Assembly: GCF_900106925.1 (NCBI RefSeq) | Contig: NZ_FNNZ01000015.1 | Span: 1 to 64,000, forward strand | DNA: 64,000 nt | Direction: 5' to 3' | Source: Thiocapsa roseopersicina | Lineage (GTDB): Bacteria; Pseudomonadota; Gammaproteobacteria; Chromatiales; Chromatiaceae | In this document: positions 8,854-17,327 of the stretch, piece after piece | Layout: the number at the start of each line of letters is the position of its first letter | Position numbering within the stretch: the first letter of the stretch is position 1 | Position numbers and translations under genes: made by a program | The notes under the pieces: generated by a model | Database searches by the model: none | What the model saw: the letters and a program-made list of their open reading frames with translations, nothing else | Told to the model about the DNA's origin: nothing

Positions 8854-9212
8854 CAGTCCTCCTCGACCGCGAGGATTTCGGCCGTCGCGGCGTCGACCAG
8901 CACCTCCACCAATCGCCCGTCCTGCGCGATCAGCTTGATCTCGTAGACCCAGAGTCGCTTGCCGAGCCAGTTCTCGCGCTCGAGCTCCACCTCGATGACC
9001 TCCCCCGGCACCTCGTCCGCGACCCGTCGCAGGATCTCGGCGATCGGTCGGACCTCGCCCTGCTGCAAGGCGTGTCGGGCACGGTCGTGATCATGGCGCG
9101 CCGCGCCCATGCCCTCGTGTCCCGACGGATCCGCAAGTGACATGGCCGGGGCCATGGCCGACATCAAGACGGCGGCCAAGAATCGACGACGCAAGAACGG
9201 CTGGGTGTGCAT
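8853..9212 (-). CDS. Exported PepSY-like protein
   Basis: A 119-residue protein with a signal peptide (RRRFLAAVLMSAMAP, cleavage after SLA) followed by a His/Asp-rich linker (HEGMGAARHDHDRARH) and one PepSY-type domain: GEVRPIAEILRRV, then EVELERE...VYEIKLIAQDGR and VDAATAEILAVEED at the C-terminus. PepSY domains are thought to modulate proteases or kinases in the periplasm. It overlaps the regulator gene by 1 bp. An ATG at 9221 is an equally possible start, and neither has a strong ribosome site. A related protein is encoded at 18270 beside a related regulator/kinase pair. The histidines might bind a metal, but that is speculation. Confidence 0.78.
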   Translation of the reverse strand: MHTQPFLRRRFLAAVLMSAMAPAMSLADPSGHEGMGAARHDHDRARHALQQGEVRPIAEILRRVADEVPGEVIEVELERENWLGKRLWVYEIKLIAQDGRLVEVLVDAATAEILAVEED

Positions 9213-9357
9213 GGAGCCCATTATGGACCGAACCAAGCTGACCGTTTGCTGACAAGGGCGCACAGGGTTTCGTCAGGCACTCCCCCGTAATCTGCACCCA
9301 AGCCGCGATCGATCGCGGCCGAGCCATCGTCAACGCAGAGATCAGGAGAGCAAGCAG

Positions 9358-9972
9358 ATGACCACCGAGACCATGATCGCACCGGCGATCACCCGACACG
9401 AAAGCCCGGAACGCATCCGCGTCTGGGATCCTCTCGTGCGAATCTTCCACTGGACACTGGTCGGCGGTTTCGCCACCGCCTTCATCGTCGAGGACGACCT
9501 CCTCGGCGTGCATGTGTGGGCCGGCTACCTGGTGCTGAGCCTGATTGCCGTGCGCCTGGTCTGGGGCCTGATCGGCACCCGTCACGCCCGTTTCAGCGAT
9601 TTCGTGCGCAAGCCGAGCGACGTCCTGGCTTATGTCCGGGACGCTCTGCGGCTGCGCGCCCCGCGCTATCTCGGACACAACCCAGCCGGCGGCGCCATGG
9701 TGATCGCCCTGATGATTGCGGTCGCCTTGACCGGACTGAGCGGGCTGGCGGTCTACGGCGCGGAAGAGCTCTCAGGCCCGCTGGCGCCGATGATGAGCAG
9801 CCTTCCGGGGTCCTGGGGCCACTTCTTCGAGGAGGTCCACGAGGTTATGGCCAATCTCACCCTCGCACTGATCGTCGCCCATGTGGCCGGCGTCATCTTC
9901 TCCAGCCTGTCCCATCGGGAAAACCTGATCGGCGGCATGATCACCGGATTAAAGCGGAAGGACATCCAATGA
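9358..9972 (+). CDS. Cytochrome b561-type membrane subunit
   Basis: A 204-residue, four-helix membrane cytochrome b of the b561/Ni-Fe-hydrogenase-b family. It starts IRVWDPLVRIFHWTLVG, the typical first helix with a heme-ligand His, and further ligand candidates lie in VHVWAGYLVLSL and in VHEVMANLTLALIVAHVAG. The start has AGGAGAGCAAGCAG upstream. The gene overlaps the next one by 4 bp. In Rhodobacter a cytochrome b gene accompanies the SHP and DHC genes, the same trio as here, and is taken to move electrons between the quinone pool and periplasmic DHC/SHP. The role here is assigned by that parallel. Confidence 0.88.
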   Translation: MTTETMIAPAITRHESPERIRVWDPLVRIFHWTLVGGFATAFIVEDDLLGVHVWAGYLVLSLIAVRLVWGLIGTRHARFSDFVRKPSDVLAYVRDALRLRAPRYLGHNPAGGAMVIALMIAVALTGLSGLAVYGAEELSGPLAPMMSSLPGSWGHFFEEVHEVMANLTLALIVAHVAGVIFSSLSHRENLIGGMITGLKRKDIQ

Positions 9973-10337
9973 AACCCGACATGAAAACGAATCTGGCCGT
10001 TCTGATCCTCGTGTGCGGCGCCTCGGCAGGCCCGACCGCGTCCTTCGCCGGCGACGCCGCGGCAGGTGCTGCGGCCTGGACCAAGGAATACCCGCAAACC
10101 GACGGCTCGCCGGCGCGCAGTTGCGTCACCTGCCACGGCCGTGACCTGACCAAACCTGGCCAACACGCGGTGACCAACAAGGTCATCGAGCCCTTGGCGC
10201 CATCGGTGAATCCGCAGCGCCTGACTGATCAAGCCAAGGTCGAGAAATGGCTGCTGCGCAATTGTCGCTGGACCCTCGGGCGCGAATGCACCCCCGTGGA
10301 GAAGGCCGATTTCATCAGTTACATCCAAACCCGGTAA
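9969..10337 (+). CDS. SHP-like (DUF1924) monoheme cytochrome c
   Basis: A 122-residue periplasmic protein. Signal peptide 1-27 is followed by one heme site CVTCH (52-56) and two more cysteines (C99, C107) in RNCRWTLGRECT near the C-terminus. The family is the sphaeroides heme protein type, a high-spin cytochrome c that can bind oxygen or nitric oxide. In SHP an asparagine serves as displaceable sixth ligand, and N98 just before C99 is a candidate here. The ATGA overlap with cytochrome b and the 16-bp gap to DHC show one operon. The physiological electron acceptor is not known. Confidence 0.82.
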   Translation: MKPDMKTNLAVLILVCGASAGPTASFAGDAAAGAAAWTKEYPQTDGSPARSCVTCHGRDLTKPGQHAVTNKVIEPLAPSVNPQRLTDQAKVEKWLLRNCRWTLGRECTPVEKADFISYIQTR

Positions 10338-10353
10338 TCAGGAGCTGCCCCCC

Positions 10354-10956
10354 ATGCGCACATCGACAAAGACGGTCGCCATGCTGGCCGTCGCAATCCT
10401 CTCATTGGGCGCCGTCGGCTTGGCCCTCGGCGATTCAGACGACGACGATCACGAAAAACACGAGAAAGGCGGCGGCTGGGTGAAGTCGCGCCCCGATGTC
10501 GCCCCGGTCGCGAATGCGACCTACAGCGCGGAATGCGGCTCCTGCCACATGGCCTATCAGCCGGGTCTGCTGCCCGGCGATGCCTGGACGCAGATCATGA
10601 GTCCCGCCGGGCTGAGCGACCACTACGGCGACGACGCCTCGCTGGCCGATGACGTCCGCGCCGATATCACCGCCTTTCTGCTGAACAATTCGGCCGACCA
10701 AGCCGAGCGTTCGCGCTCGCGGGCCTTTGCGGTGAGCGCGAACCCAACGGCATCGGGCCCGGGGACGACGCTCCCGCGCATCACCGAGACCCGCTACTTC
10801 ATGCACGAGCATGACGAGATCCCGGCACGTCTGGTCACGGGCAACCCGGAGGTCGGCAGCTTCAGCCAATGCAACAGTTGCCACCGCGGGGCCGCCGAGG
10901 GTGTCTTCAACGAAAAGCAGGTCTCCATCCCCGGTTACGGACGCTGGGAGGACTGA
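10354..10956 (+). CDS. DHC-like diheme cytochrome c
   Basis: A 200-residue periplasmic cytochrome with a signal peptide (to about residue 26), an Asp/His/Lys-rich linker (DSDDDDHEKHEK) and two heme sites, CGSCH at 61-65 and CNSCH near 173-177. The tail IPGYGRWED is typical of the DHC family, the presumed electron donor to SHP in Rhodobacter. AGGAG lies 11 bp before the start. It is the third gene of the b561-SHP-DHC trio. A 108-bp gap separates it from the reductase gene, so the downstream genes could form a second unit. Confidence 0.85.
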   Translation: MRTSTKTVAMLAVAILSLGAVGLALGDSDDDDHEKHEKGGGWVKSRPDVAPVANATYSAECGSCHMAYQPGLLPGDAWTQIMSPAGLSDHYGDDASLADDVRADITAFLLNNSADQAERSRSRAFAVSANPTASGPGTTLPRITETRYFMHEHDEIPARLVTGNPEVGSFSQCNSCHRGAAEGVFNEKQVSIPGYGRWED

Positions 10957-11064
10957 GCGCCTGCTCGGGCTACGTCGAGATTTGGCCTCGACCTCATCCC
11001 CGGTGGCCGGGTGCGGTATGTACCTGAGCCGGCCGCCGGGGACAATTTTGATTGGACAGGCATC

Positions 11065-12372
11065 ATGAGTACCGCAACCCTTTCAAGCCTGATCGGCGTT
11101 CTGATTCTGGGGCAGGTGGCCGGTTTTGCGCTGGTCGCCCGTCATCGCTACCGAGGCAAGTTCCGCGCACTGCAAACCCAGGCGCTCGGCGGCGGACCGG
11201 GCGCGCCGCCGTATCGGACGCCCTCGGATGCGGAGGAGGAGAACCAGGACAACGTCGATCCTGACGAGCTCGACGTCTTTCCTTCGGCCTGGGCCGGGTA
11301 CAAGGAGTTTGTCGTTCAACGGCGAACCCCGGAAGACCGCAACGGCGACGTCTGCTCGTTCCATTTGGCTCCCGCCGACGGCGCACGACTCCCGGCCTTC
11401 CGCCCCGGCCAATATCTCACCTTCAAGCTGGAGATCCCGAACGGCGATGCCGGATCGACCAAGGGCGTCGTGCGGTGTTATTCGCTCTCGGATCGCCCAC
11501 GATCCGACCTCTATCGTGTCTCCATCAAACGTGTGCCTGCTCCGCCCGGACGGGCCGAACTTCCCGGCGGCGTGGCATCGAGCCATTTCCACGACTTGGT
11601 TCGGGAAGGCACGCGCCTCGCCGTCAGGGCACCGTCGGGGCACTTTCACCTGATCGAGGACGGGGATCTGCCGATCGTGCTGATCGCCGGCGGCATCGGC
11701 ATCACCCCGATGCTGAGTATCCTCAACGCCCTGGCCCATTGGGCCGATCCACGCGAGGTCTGGCTGTTCTACGGCGTGCGCAACGGCACCGAGCACATCA
11801 TGAAGGAGCACCTGGAGACACTGCGCGACACCCATCCTGGCTTTCATCTGCGTGTCGTCTATGCCAATCCATCCGACGCGGATATCCCCGGGATCGACTA
11901 TCACCATCGGGGGTACATCGACATCCGACTTCTGCAAGAGGTCCTGAACCTCGGTCGCTACGAATACTACGTCTGCGGCCCGCCTCCGATGATGGAGGCG
12001 TTGGTTCCCGCGCTGGAAACCGCCGGCGTGCCGGCCTGGAATATCCACTACGAATCCTTCGGCCCCGCCTCGCTGAATCGGGGCCAAACGTTGACCCAAG
12101 CGCAGGGCGAGAGCCCGATCACCGTGCGCTTCGGCAAATCGGGCACCTCCGTGCCGTGGGATCCTGCCGCAAGCGAGTCCCTTCTGGAGCTGATCGAAGA
12201 TCAAGGGATTCGTGTCGATTCCGGCTGCCGCGCCGGCAGCTGCGGCTGTTGCGAAACACGCATCGAGGCGGGCGAGGTGCTGTATCGGCAGCAGCCCGAC
12301 GCCGATGTGAAACCCGGCCACTGTCTGCTGTGTATCGCAACACCGTCGACCGACCTCACCCTGGATATCTAG
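11065..12372 (+). CDS. Membrane-anchored flavin/2Fe-2S NAD(P)H oxidoreductase
   Basis: A 435-residue protein with an N-terminal membrane helix (about 5-25), a ferredoxin-reductase module and a C-terminal plant-type 2Fe-2S domain. Visible motifs are the FAD loop RCYSLS, the nucleotide loop GGIGITPML, CGPPPMMEAL, and the cluster cysteines in DSGCRAGSCGCC and HCLLC. This layout matches reductases that pass electrons from NAD(P)H through FAD to 2Fe-2S, or in reverse. ATG at 11065 gives the membrane anchor directly; an in-frame start 54 bp upstream adds no recognisable sequence. It precedes a membrane protein and an octaheme cytochrome, so a route between the cytoplasmic nucleotide pool and periplasmic hemes is plausible but unproven. 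Confidence 0.85.
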   Translation: MSTATLSSLIGVLILGQVAGFALVARHRYRGKFRALQTQALGGGPGAPPYRTPSDAEEENQDNVDPDELDVFPSAWAGYKEFVVQRRTPEDRNGDVCSFHLAPADGARLPAFRPGQYLTFKLEIPNGDAGSTKGVVRCYSLSDRPRSDLYRVSIKRVPAPPGRAELPGGVASSHFHDLVREGTRLAVRAPSGHFHLIEDGDLPIVLIAGGIGITPMLSILNALAHWADPREVWLFYGVRNGTEHIMKEHLETLRDTHPGFHLRVVYANPSDADIPGIDYHHRGYIDIRLLQEVLNLGRYEYYVCGPPPMMEALVPALETAGVPAWNIHYESFGPASLNRGQTLTQAQGESPITVRFGKSGTSVPWDPAASESLLELIEDQGIRVDSGCRAGSCGCCETRIEAGEVLYRQQPDADVKPGHCLLCIATPSTDLTLDI

Positions 12373-12374
12373 CC

Positions 12375-12953
12375 ATGAACCGTTCGATCGTTCGTCGAGA
12401 GGTCTTGCCCTTCCTGGTGATGTTCGGCTCGCTGATCGTTGCCACCGCCATGACGGATGCCCTGCTCCATGCACTCGATCTCTACTGGATCGGGCGTTAT
12501 CTCGGCATCCCGGGGACCATCCTGATCTTGTTGTCGTTTGGCTACTCCATGCGCAAGCGCAAGCTGATTCGGTTCGGTCAGCCCAAGCGGCTGTTGCAGT
12601 TACACGAGATTCTCGCGTGGCTCGGTGTCCTGATGATCCTGGTTCACGCCGGTGTCCACGTCTACGCCATCCTGCCTTGGCTTGCCCTCATCGCGATGCT
12701 GATCAATGTGGCGAGCGGGATGACCGGTCAGTACCTGCTGGACCGCTCCCGACGCCGCTTGGGCACGAAGCGCGAGACCTATTCGCAGCGCGGTGTCGCG
12801 GCGGGAGAGGTCGAAAAAGAGGTCTTCTGGGACGCCGTCACCGTCGACGTGATGAAGCAATGGCGGACGATCCATATCCCGATCACGATGGCGTTCGGCG
12901 TTCTCGGCCTCGCCCATATCCTCAGCATCCTCTTCTTCTGGCAGTGGCAATGA
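12375..12953 (+). CDS. Four-helix membrane protein, probable b-type cytochrome
   Basis: A 192-residue membrane protein with helices near 10-32, 40-58, 76-115 (one long or two) and 165-190. Histidines in helices (LLQLHEILAWLGV, ILVHAGVHVY, WRTIHIPITMAFGV, GLAHILSILFF) are placed as heme-b ligands would be, so it is probably a quinone- or heme-linked membrane electron carrier. It starts 2 bp after the reductase stop and overlaps the octaheme gene by 4 bp, so the three are tightly coupled. The family name was not recognised with certainty. Confidence 0.68.
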   Translation: MNRSIVRREVLPFLVMFGSLIVATAMTDALLHALDLYWIGRYLGIPGTILILLSFGYSMRKRKLIRFGQPKRLLQLHEILAWLGVLMILVHAGVHVYAILPWLALIAMLINVASGMTGQYLLDRSRRRLGTKRETYSQRGVAAGEVEKEVFWDAVTVDVMKQWRTIHIPITMAFGVLGLAHILSILFFWQWQ

Positions 12954-13663
12954 ACGGTAAAACGATCGCCTATCTCGTCGCTGCCAACCTAGCGGTCTTA
13001 CTCGTACTCGCGCTTGTCTATCCGCACCTGATGATTGCGCCGGGCAACCTGATCGAGGCTCATCGCGCGCTGGAAACCGACTGTTTCGCCTGTCATCAGC
13101 CCTTTATCGGCAGTACACCGGGCCGATGCACCCAATGCCACAAGCCGGCGGAAATCGGCCTGGTCACGACCAAAGGCGTGCCGATCGCCGACGAAGAGAA
13201 GCTCGTCGCCTTTCATCAGGATCTGATCGAGCAGGACTGCGTCGCCTGCCATAGCGACCATCGGGGCGTGCAGGCGTTTCGGCCGATCGGACAGTTCTCG
13301 CACGACCTGTTGCGCACGGGTCTGCGGGACCAGTGCACCGGGTGTCACCTGCGCCCCGGCGACGGCCTTCATCGCGAGATCCTCGGCGAGTGCGGCCAGT
13401 GCCACTCCCGGGATCGCTGGGCACCGGCGACGCTCGACCATGATCGGTTCTTCCGATTCGACCAAGACCACACCACCGCCTGCGCAACCTGCCACATGAG
13501 CGACAACTACAGTCGCTACACCTGTTACGGATGCCATGAGCACTCACGCTCCGGCATCCGCGAGGAGCATCTGGAAGAAGGCATCCGCGACTTCGAGGAC
13601 TGCGTGGAATGTCATCGCAGCGGCGATGCCGAGGACGGCGAGGAGGGAGGCGACGACGACTGA
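12950..13663 (+). CDS. Membrane-tethered octaheme cytochrome c
   Basis: A 237-residue protein with one N-terminal membrane helix (7-24) acting as an uncleaved anchor or signal, then eight CXXCH heme sites in about 180 residues: CFACH, CTQCH, CVACH, CTGCH, CGQCH, CATCH, CYGCH and CVECH. Additional histidines (SDHRG, SHDLL, LDHDRFF, DHTTACATCH) could be distal ligands. The tail is very acidic (EDGEEGGDDD). It resembles class III/NapC-NrfH-type multiheme carriers in heme density but matches none exactly. The ATGA overlap with the membrane protein suggests they form a complex that delivers electrons into the periplasm. Confidence 0.85.
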   Translation: MNGKTIAYLVAANLAVLLVLALVYPHLMIAPGNLIEAHRALETDCFACHQPFIGSTPGRCTQCHKPAEIGLVTTKGVPIADEEKLVAFHQDLIEQDCVACHSDHRGVQAFRPIGQFSHDLLRTGLRDQCTGCHLRPGDGLHREILGECGQCHSRDRWAPATLDHDRFFRFDQDHTTACATCHMSDNYSRYTCYGCHEHSRSGIREEHLEEGIRDFEDCVECHRSGDAEDGEEGGDDD

Positions 13664-13882
13664 ACCGGATGCTTCGGGACCCGCCGGCGGGATTGTGTTG
13701 CGGCCTGGTCGGCGGTACAAGAAACATAGCGACAGCCGACTGGACAGGTCGGCCGTCGCTCGATCGTCAAGCACGAAAGGCCAGGCCGGAGAGACAGCGC
13801 GAACGCGCAATGTGCGAGGGCTCTCGGCCACCGCAGCTCCGAACGGAGCCACAACAAGAACGACCACCCGGAGGAACCGAAG

Positions 13883-14938
13883 ATGATGACCAACCGTAAC
13901 AGCCGACTGTCCGCCCTGTCCGCAATGCTTGCGGCCACCTGCACGATGGCCACTCCGGGATATGCCGCCCGGCCGTTGGAGACGGTGACGGCGATTGCCT
14001 TCGACACGGCGCCGACCCTGGACGGCGTCGCCGACGATGCGGTTTGGGCCGCAGCAGCCCCGGCGAAGCTCCATTTCAAAAAGGGCGCGAACTTCGGCGA
14101 CAAGGGCAGCACCGACGGCACGATTCGCGCGGCGCGCGTCGGCGACGAGCTCTTTTTACTGCTGCAATACGAGGATCCGACACAGTCCGAGCAGCGCTCC
14201 CCCTACGTCAAACAGGCCGACGGCTCCTGGAAGAAGCTCAAGGATCCGGAGGATAAGGGCGGCGACAACAACCGTTACTACGAAGACAAGGCGGCTCTCC
14301 TCTGGCCGATCGGCAACTCCATTGCCGATTTCGAGGAGGATGGCTGCTTCGGGGCCTGTCACGACGACGAGCCACCGAAGCCCTACGGCAACAAATACAC
14401 GGAAAACGAGGGCGAGCGAGGCGATCTGTGGCACCTCAAGACCGTGCGCACCGGCCCCGTCGGACAGGTCGACGACGGCTGGCTGGACCACACGCGCTTC
14501 GATCCGGAGACCGCGAAGGGTGCCGGGCGGCAGAGCGACGCCAAGACAGGCGGCGGCTATGAGGACATCGAGCTCGTGGAGGGCAAACCCGCAGTCATGA
14601 GCAGTGACGGTAAAGCCGCGAACAAGGGCGGTACTTACTGGGTCATGGCGGCCGACAAGGCCCCTTTCGACGATAGTCGATTCGAGCCCGGCGACGAGGT
14701 CGCCTCCATCATGATCGCACCCTTCCAAGGCGACCGCGGCGACATCGCCTTGGGCTTGTCCTGGAACGACGGGGTCTGGACCATGGAGATGCGGCGGAAA
14801 CTGGTCACGGGCAGCGAGGCCGACGTGCAGTTCGAGGATCTGACGGCGGCCTACCCCTTCGCCGTCTCGGTGTTCGACAATGCCCAGGTCAGGCACGCCT
14901 TCATGCAGAAGCCGGTCGCGCTGGTGTTCGAGGAATAG
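13883..14938 (+). CDS. Ethylbenzene-dehydrogenase-like heme protein (EB_dh domain)
   Basis: A 351-residue periplasmic protein with signal peptide 1-29 and a domain like the heme-b subunit of ethylbenzene/DMSO dehydrogenases (start APTLDGVADDAVW, then ELFLLLQYEDPTQ). It carries an unusual heme-attachment-like motif, CFGACH at 155-160 (CX3CH instead of CX2CH), followed by acidic residues. GAGGAA precedes the first of two adjacent ATG codons. A 219-bp gap separates it from the octaheme gene, but orientation and theme link it to the cluster. It could be the terminal partner of the electron route. The substrate is unknown and no molybdenum subunit is nearby. Confidence 0.8.
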   Translation: MMTNRNSRLSALSAMLAATCTMATPGYAARPLETVTAIAFDTAPTLDGVADDAVWAAAAPAKLHFKKGANFGDKGSTDGTIRAARVGDELFLLLQYEDPTQSEQRSPYVKQADGSWKKLKDPEDKGGDNNRYYEDKAALLWPIGNSIADFEEDGCFGACHDDEPPKPYGNKYTENEGERGDLWHLKTVRTGPVGQVDDGWLDHTRFDPETAKGAGRQSDAKTGGGYEDIELVEGKPAVMSSDGKAANKGGTYWVMAADKAPFDDSRFEPGDEVASIMIAPFQGDRGDIALGLSWNDGVWTMEMRRKLVTGSEADVQFEDLTAAYPFAVSVFDNAQVRHAFMQKPVALVFEE

Positions 14939-15018
14939 GGCGCGCGGGGCGTTCGCTTTCTTGAGAGAGCCGCCTGCCTCCCGCTTCGGGTCGCAGGTGG
15001 CCGGCGTGGATTTCATAC

Positions 15019-15043
15019 CCGGGCGGGTGCAATAACCCGCCCG
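15019..15043. other. GC-rich hairpin between cytochrome cluster and CDF gene
   Basis: CCGGGCGGGT and ACCCGCCCGG form a perfect 10-bp stem with a 5-base loop. No T-run follows, so it is either a weak terminator for the EB_dh gene or a leader structure of the transporter gene. Confidence 0.45.
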
Positions 15044-15129
15044 GATCCGACCCCGGACATCGAACGCCGAACGCTGATAGCTTGCCGCTGGAGGCCGGAG
15101 GCTTTTGTCATCCTACAAGGAGCACCGCA

Positions 15130-16059
15130 GTGGGTCCACGCACACCCGAGTCCACCGCATCAACCAGACCCGGAGTCTCGAACGACCGGCTGCTGCGTCT
15201 GGCCACCTACGCCTCGGTCGCGACGGCTTGCCTGCTGATTCTGGCCAAGCTCGGGGCCTGGTTGGTCACGGGATCGGTCAGCGTACTGGCGTCGTTGGTC
15301 GATTCGGCAATGGACGCGGGCGCCTCGCTGGTGAACCTGCTGGCGGTGCATTGGTCGCTGATGCCGCCGGATGCCGAGCACCGCTTCGGTCACGGGAAGG
15401 CCGAAGCCTTGGCCGCACTCGGACAGGCGACCTTGATTGCCGCGTCGGCCGTGTTTCTCGGCCTCCAGGCGGTCGACCGTCTGCTGCACCCGCAACCTAT
15501 CGCGGAGGCCGGAGTCGGCCTGCTCGTGATCGGTTTCGCGATCCTGGTCACCTTGGCGTTGCTGGCGTTCCAACGGCACGTCATCCGCCGCACCGGATCG
15601 GCGGCGATCCGGGCGGACGCACTGCACTACGCGACGGACCTGGCCACCAATGCCGCGACCGTCGTGGCGTTACTGCTTGCCTCCGCCGGCTGGTCCGAGC
15701 TCGACCCGCTGTTCGGCCTGGCGATCGGAACCTACATCCTCTACAGCGCCTTGCGGATCGGCTTCGATGCGGTCCAGCTCCTGATGGACCGCGAGCTTCC
15801 CGAAGAGGCGCGCCGACAGATCCTTGACCTTGCGGCTTCGGTGCCCGGCGTGCTGGGGGTACATGGATTGCGGACACGTCGATCCGGACAATCCCTGATC
15901 ATCCAGCTACACCTGGCGCTCGACGATGCCATGCCCCTGCTCGCCGCCCATCAGGTCGCCCTCGATGTCGAGGCGCGCATTCGCGATCTGCATCCGGACT
16001 CGGACATCACCATCCATCAGGATCCGGTCAGCCTCGGCGAAGAGAGCTTGCCTGCCTAA
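15130..16059 (+). CDS. Cation diffusion facilitator (FieF-like metal/H+ antiporter)
   Basis: A 309-residue inner-membrane transporter exporting divalent cations (Fe, Zn or similar) in exchange for protons. Six membrane helices are visible, with metal-site motifs SLVDSAMDAG (D58, D62) in helix 2 and HYATDLATN (H-x3-D) in helix 5, as in FieF, followed by a C-terminal cytoplasmic domain (QLHLALDD, DITIHQDP). GTG at 15130 was chosen because AAGGAG lies 7-8 bases before it. A TTG further upstream would add 16 residues without a ribosome site. The metal cannot be told from sequence. The gene is transcribed alone. Confidence 0.86.
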   Translation: MGPRTPESTASTRPGVSNDRLLRLATYASVATACLLILAKLGAWLVTGSVSVLASLVDSAMDAGASLVNLLAVHWSLMPPDAEHRFGHGKAEALAALGQATLIAASAVFLGLQAVDRLLHPQPIAEAGVGLLVIGFAILVTLALLAFQRHVIRRTGSAAIRADALHYATDLATNAATVVALLLASAGWSELDPLFGLAIGTYILYSALRIGFDAVQLLMDRELPEEARRQILDLAASVPGVLGVHGLRTRRSGQSLIIQLHLALDDAMPLLAAHQVALDVEARIRDLHPDSDITIHQDPVSLGEESLPA

Positions 16060-16223
16060 CGACGCGCGGTCTGTTCAGCTTCTGCCCTCCGTTGAGATCG
16101 AGAGAAGCGATGAGCCTGGACATCGCCGAGCAACCTCATTCTCAGCGGCCAGGCAGGACCCTGCGGGATATCCGGGCACACGCTCGGCGATATCACCTGC
16201 TCTCGTCTGTCTCCGATCAGTAA

Positions 16224-17255
16224 ACCCTCAAATCCCGGCAACCGGGGAAAGAACTTGTCTTCGTCGAGATCGAGCGCCCCTTGACCGAGCAATCCAGACT
16301 CACCGCCCGGCTGCGCTACGACCGCACCGAGGCCAGCGTCTCGCAGTCGCGTGCCGAGCTTGTGCCCGTCGGCCCGGCCTGGGTGCGTTCCGCCGAGCAG
16401 TTTTATCGTGCCTACTTTGGTGTCGGCGCCGAACACAAGGACGAAGACAATCTGGGCGGATTCCTGACCTATGCGCACAACCTGAGCGACGGCCTCTCCT
16501 TTTCCGTCGGGGTCAGCCGGACCCTTCGCTCCGCCGATGCCACCGAACGCTACATCGCATCCAACGCCATGCCGTCGACGGTCGCAAACAATCAACGCTG
16601 GGTCGGCAACCCCGGCCTGGATCCCGAGTCGCATCATCAGATCGGCCTGACGCTGGCAAAGGTCGCCACGCACTGGAACACCCAGCTCGACCTCTTTTAC
16701 GACCGGGTCGACGATTTCATCCTGCGGGATCGCGCCCATGGCCAGCCGGGGATCTTGCTAGCCGACGGCACCTTCATCTATCGAAATATCGATGCCGAGC
16801 TCACCGGCGGTGAATGGACCGACTCGATCGCGTTTGCCCGCCACTGGCGAGCCGGCGCCTCGCTCGCCTATGTCTATGCACAGGATCGCACCGACTCCAC
16901 ACCCATTGCCCAAACCCCGCCGCTCGGCGGCACCGTCAGTCTCGATTATCTCGCCGAGCGCTGGTCCGTCGGCACCACCGTGAATTGGAACGACACCCAG
17001 AACCGTGTGGACGAAAACCCGCTCACCGGAAGCGGTCTGGACGTCGGCCCGACGGCCGGCTGGTGGATCCTCGACATCTATGGTCAGGCGCAGATCACCA
17101 AGTTCGCAACACTCAGTCTCGGGGTGGACAACCTCTTCGATCGCGCCTACGCCTATGCCGTGAACCGCGCCAACGTCGATCCCTTCAACCCGGGTCCGGT
17201 GCAGGTCAACGAGCCTGGACAGCAGCTGTGGGCTCGGGCGTCGCTTGATTTTTGA
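16224..17255 (+). pseudogene. TonB-dependent receptor, C-terminal half only
   Basis: The frame encodes the last roughly 340 residues of an outer-membrane beta-barrel receptor: strands such as DLFVEIERPL-like start, LTARLRYDRTEAS, GFLTYAHNLSDGLSF, the NPGLDPE loop and the final LFDRAYAYAV...VNEPGQQLWARASLDF with terminal Phe. This tail resembles the OprC-type copper receptor group. The signal peptide, TonB box, plug domain and first strands are missing, and an in-frame TAA at 16221 precedes the homology. No good start codon or ribosome site exists. It is most likely a decayed remnant and cannot work as a gated receptor. Confidence 0.78.
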
Positions 17256-17291
17256 CGAAACGCGTCATCCTGGCCGGGGTATCTTCATCGA

Positions 17292-17320
17292 TTGCATTAG
17301 TCCCATTTCGGGACTATTCT
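17292..17320 (+). promoter_or_regulatory. higBA promoter with embedded operator
   Basis: TTGCAT (17292-17297) and TATTCT (17315-17320) are spaced 17 bp, as -35 and -10 boxes. Between them lies the perfect inverted repeat AGTCCC-N5-GGGACT (17299-17315), a likely HigA/HigBA operator. Transcription should begin at about 17327, at the ATG itself, so the higB message may be leaderless. Confidence 0.65.
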
Positions 17321-17327
17321 GCCCTGC

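Noticed and set aside
15019-15043. A metal riboswitch in the leader of the CDF gene
   Set aside because: Only a single hairpin is present. The multi-helix junctions of known metal riboswitches were not recognised.
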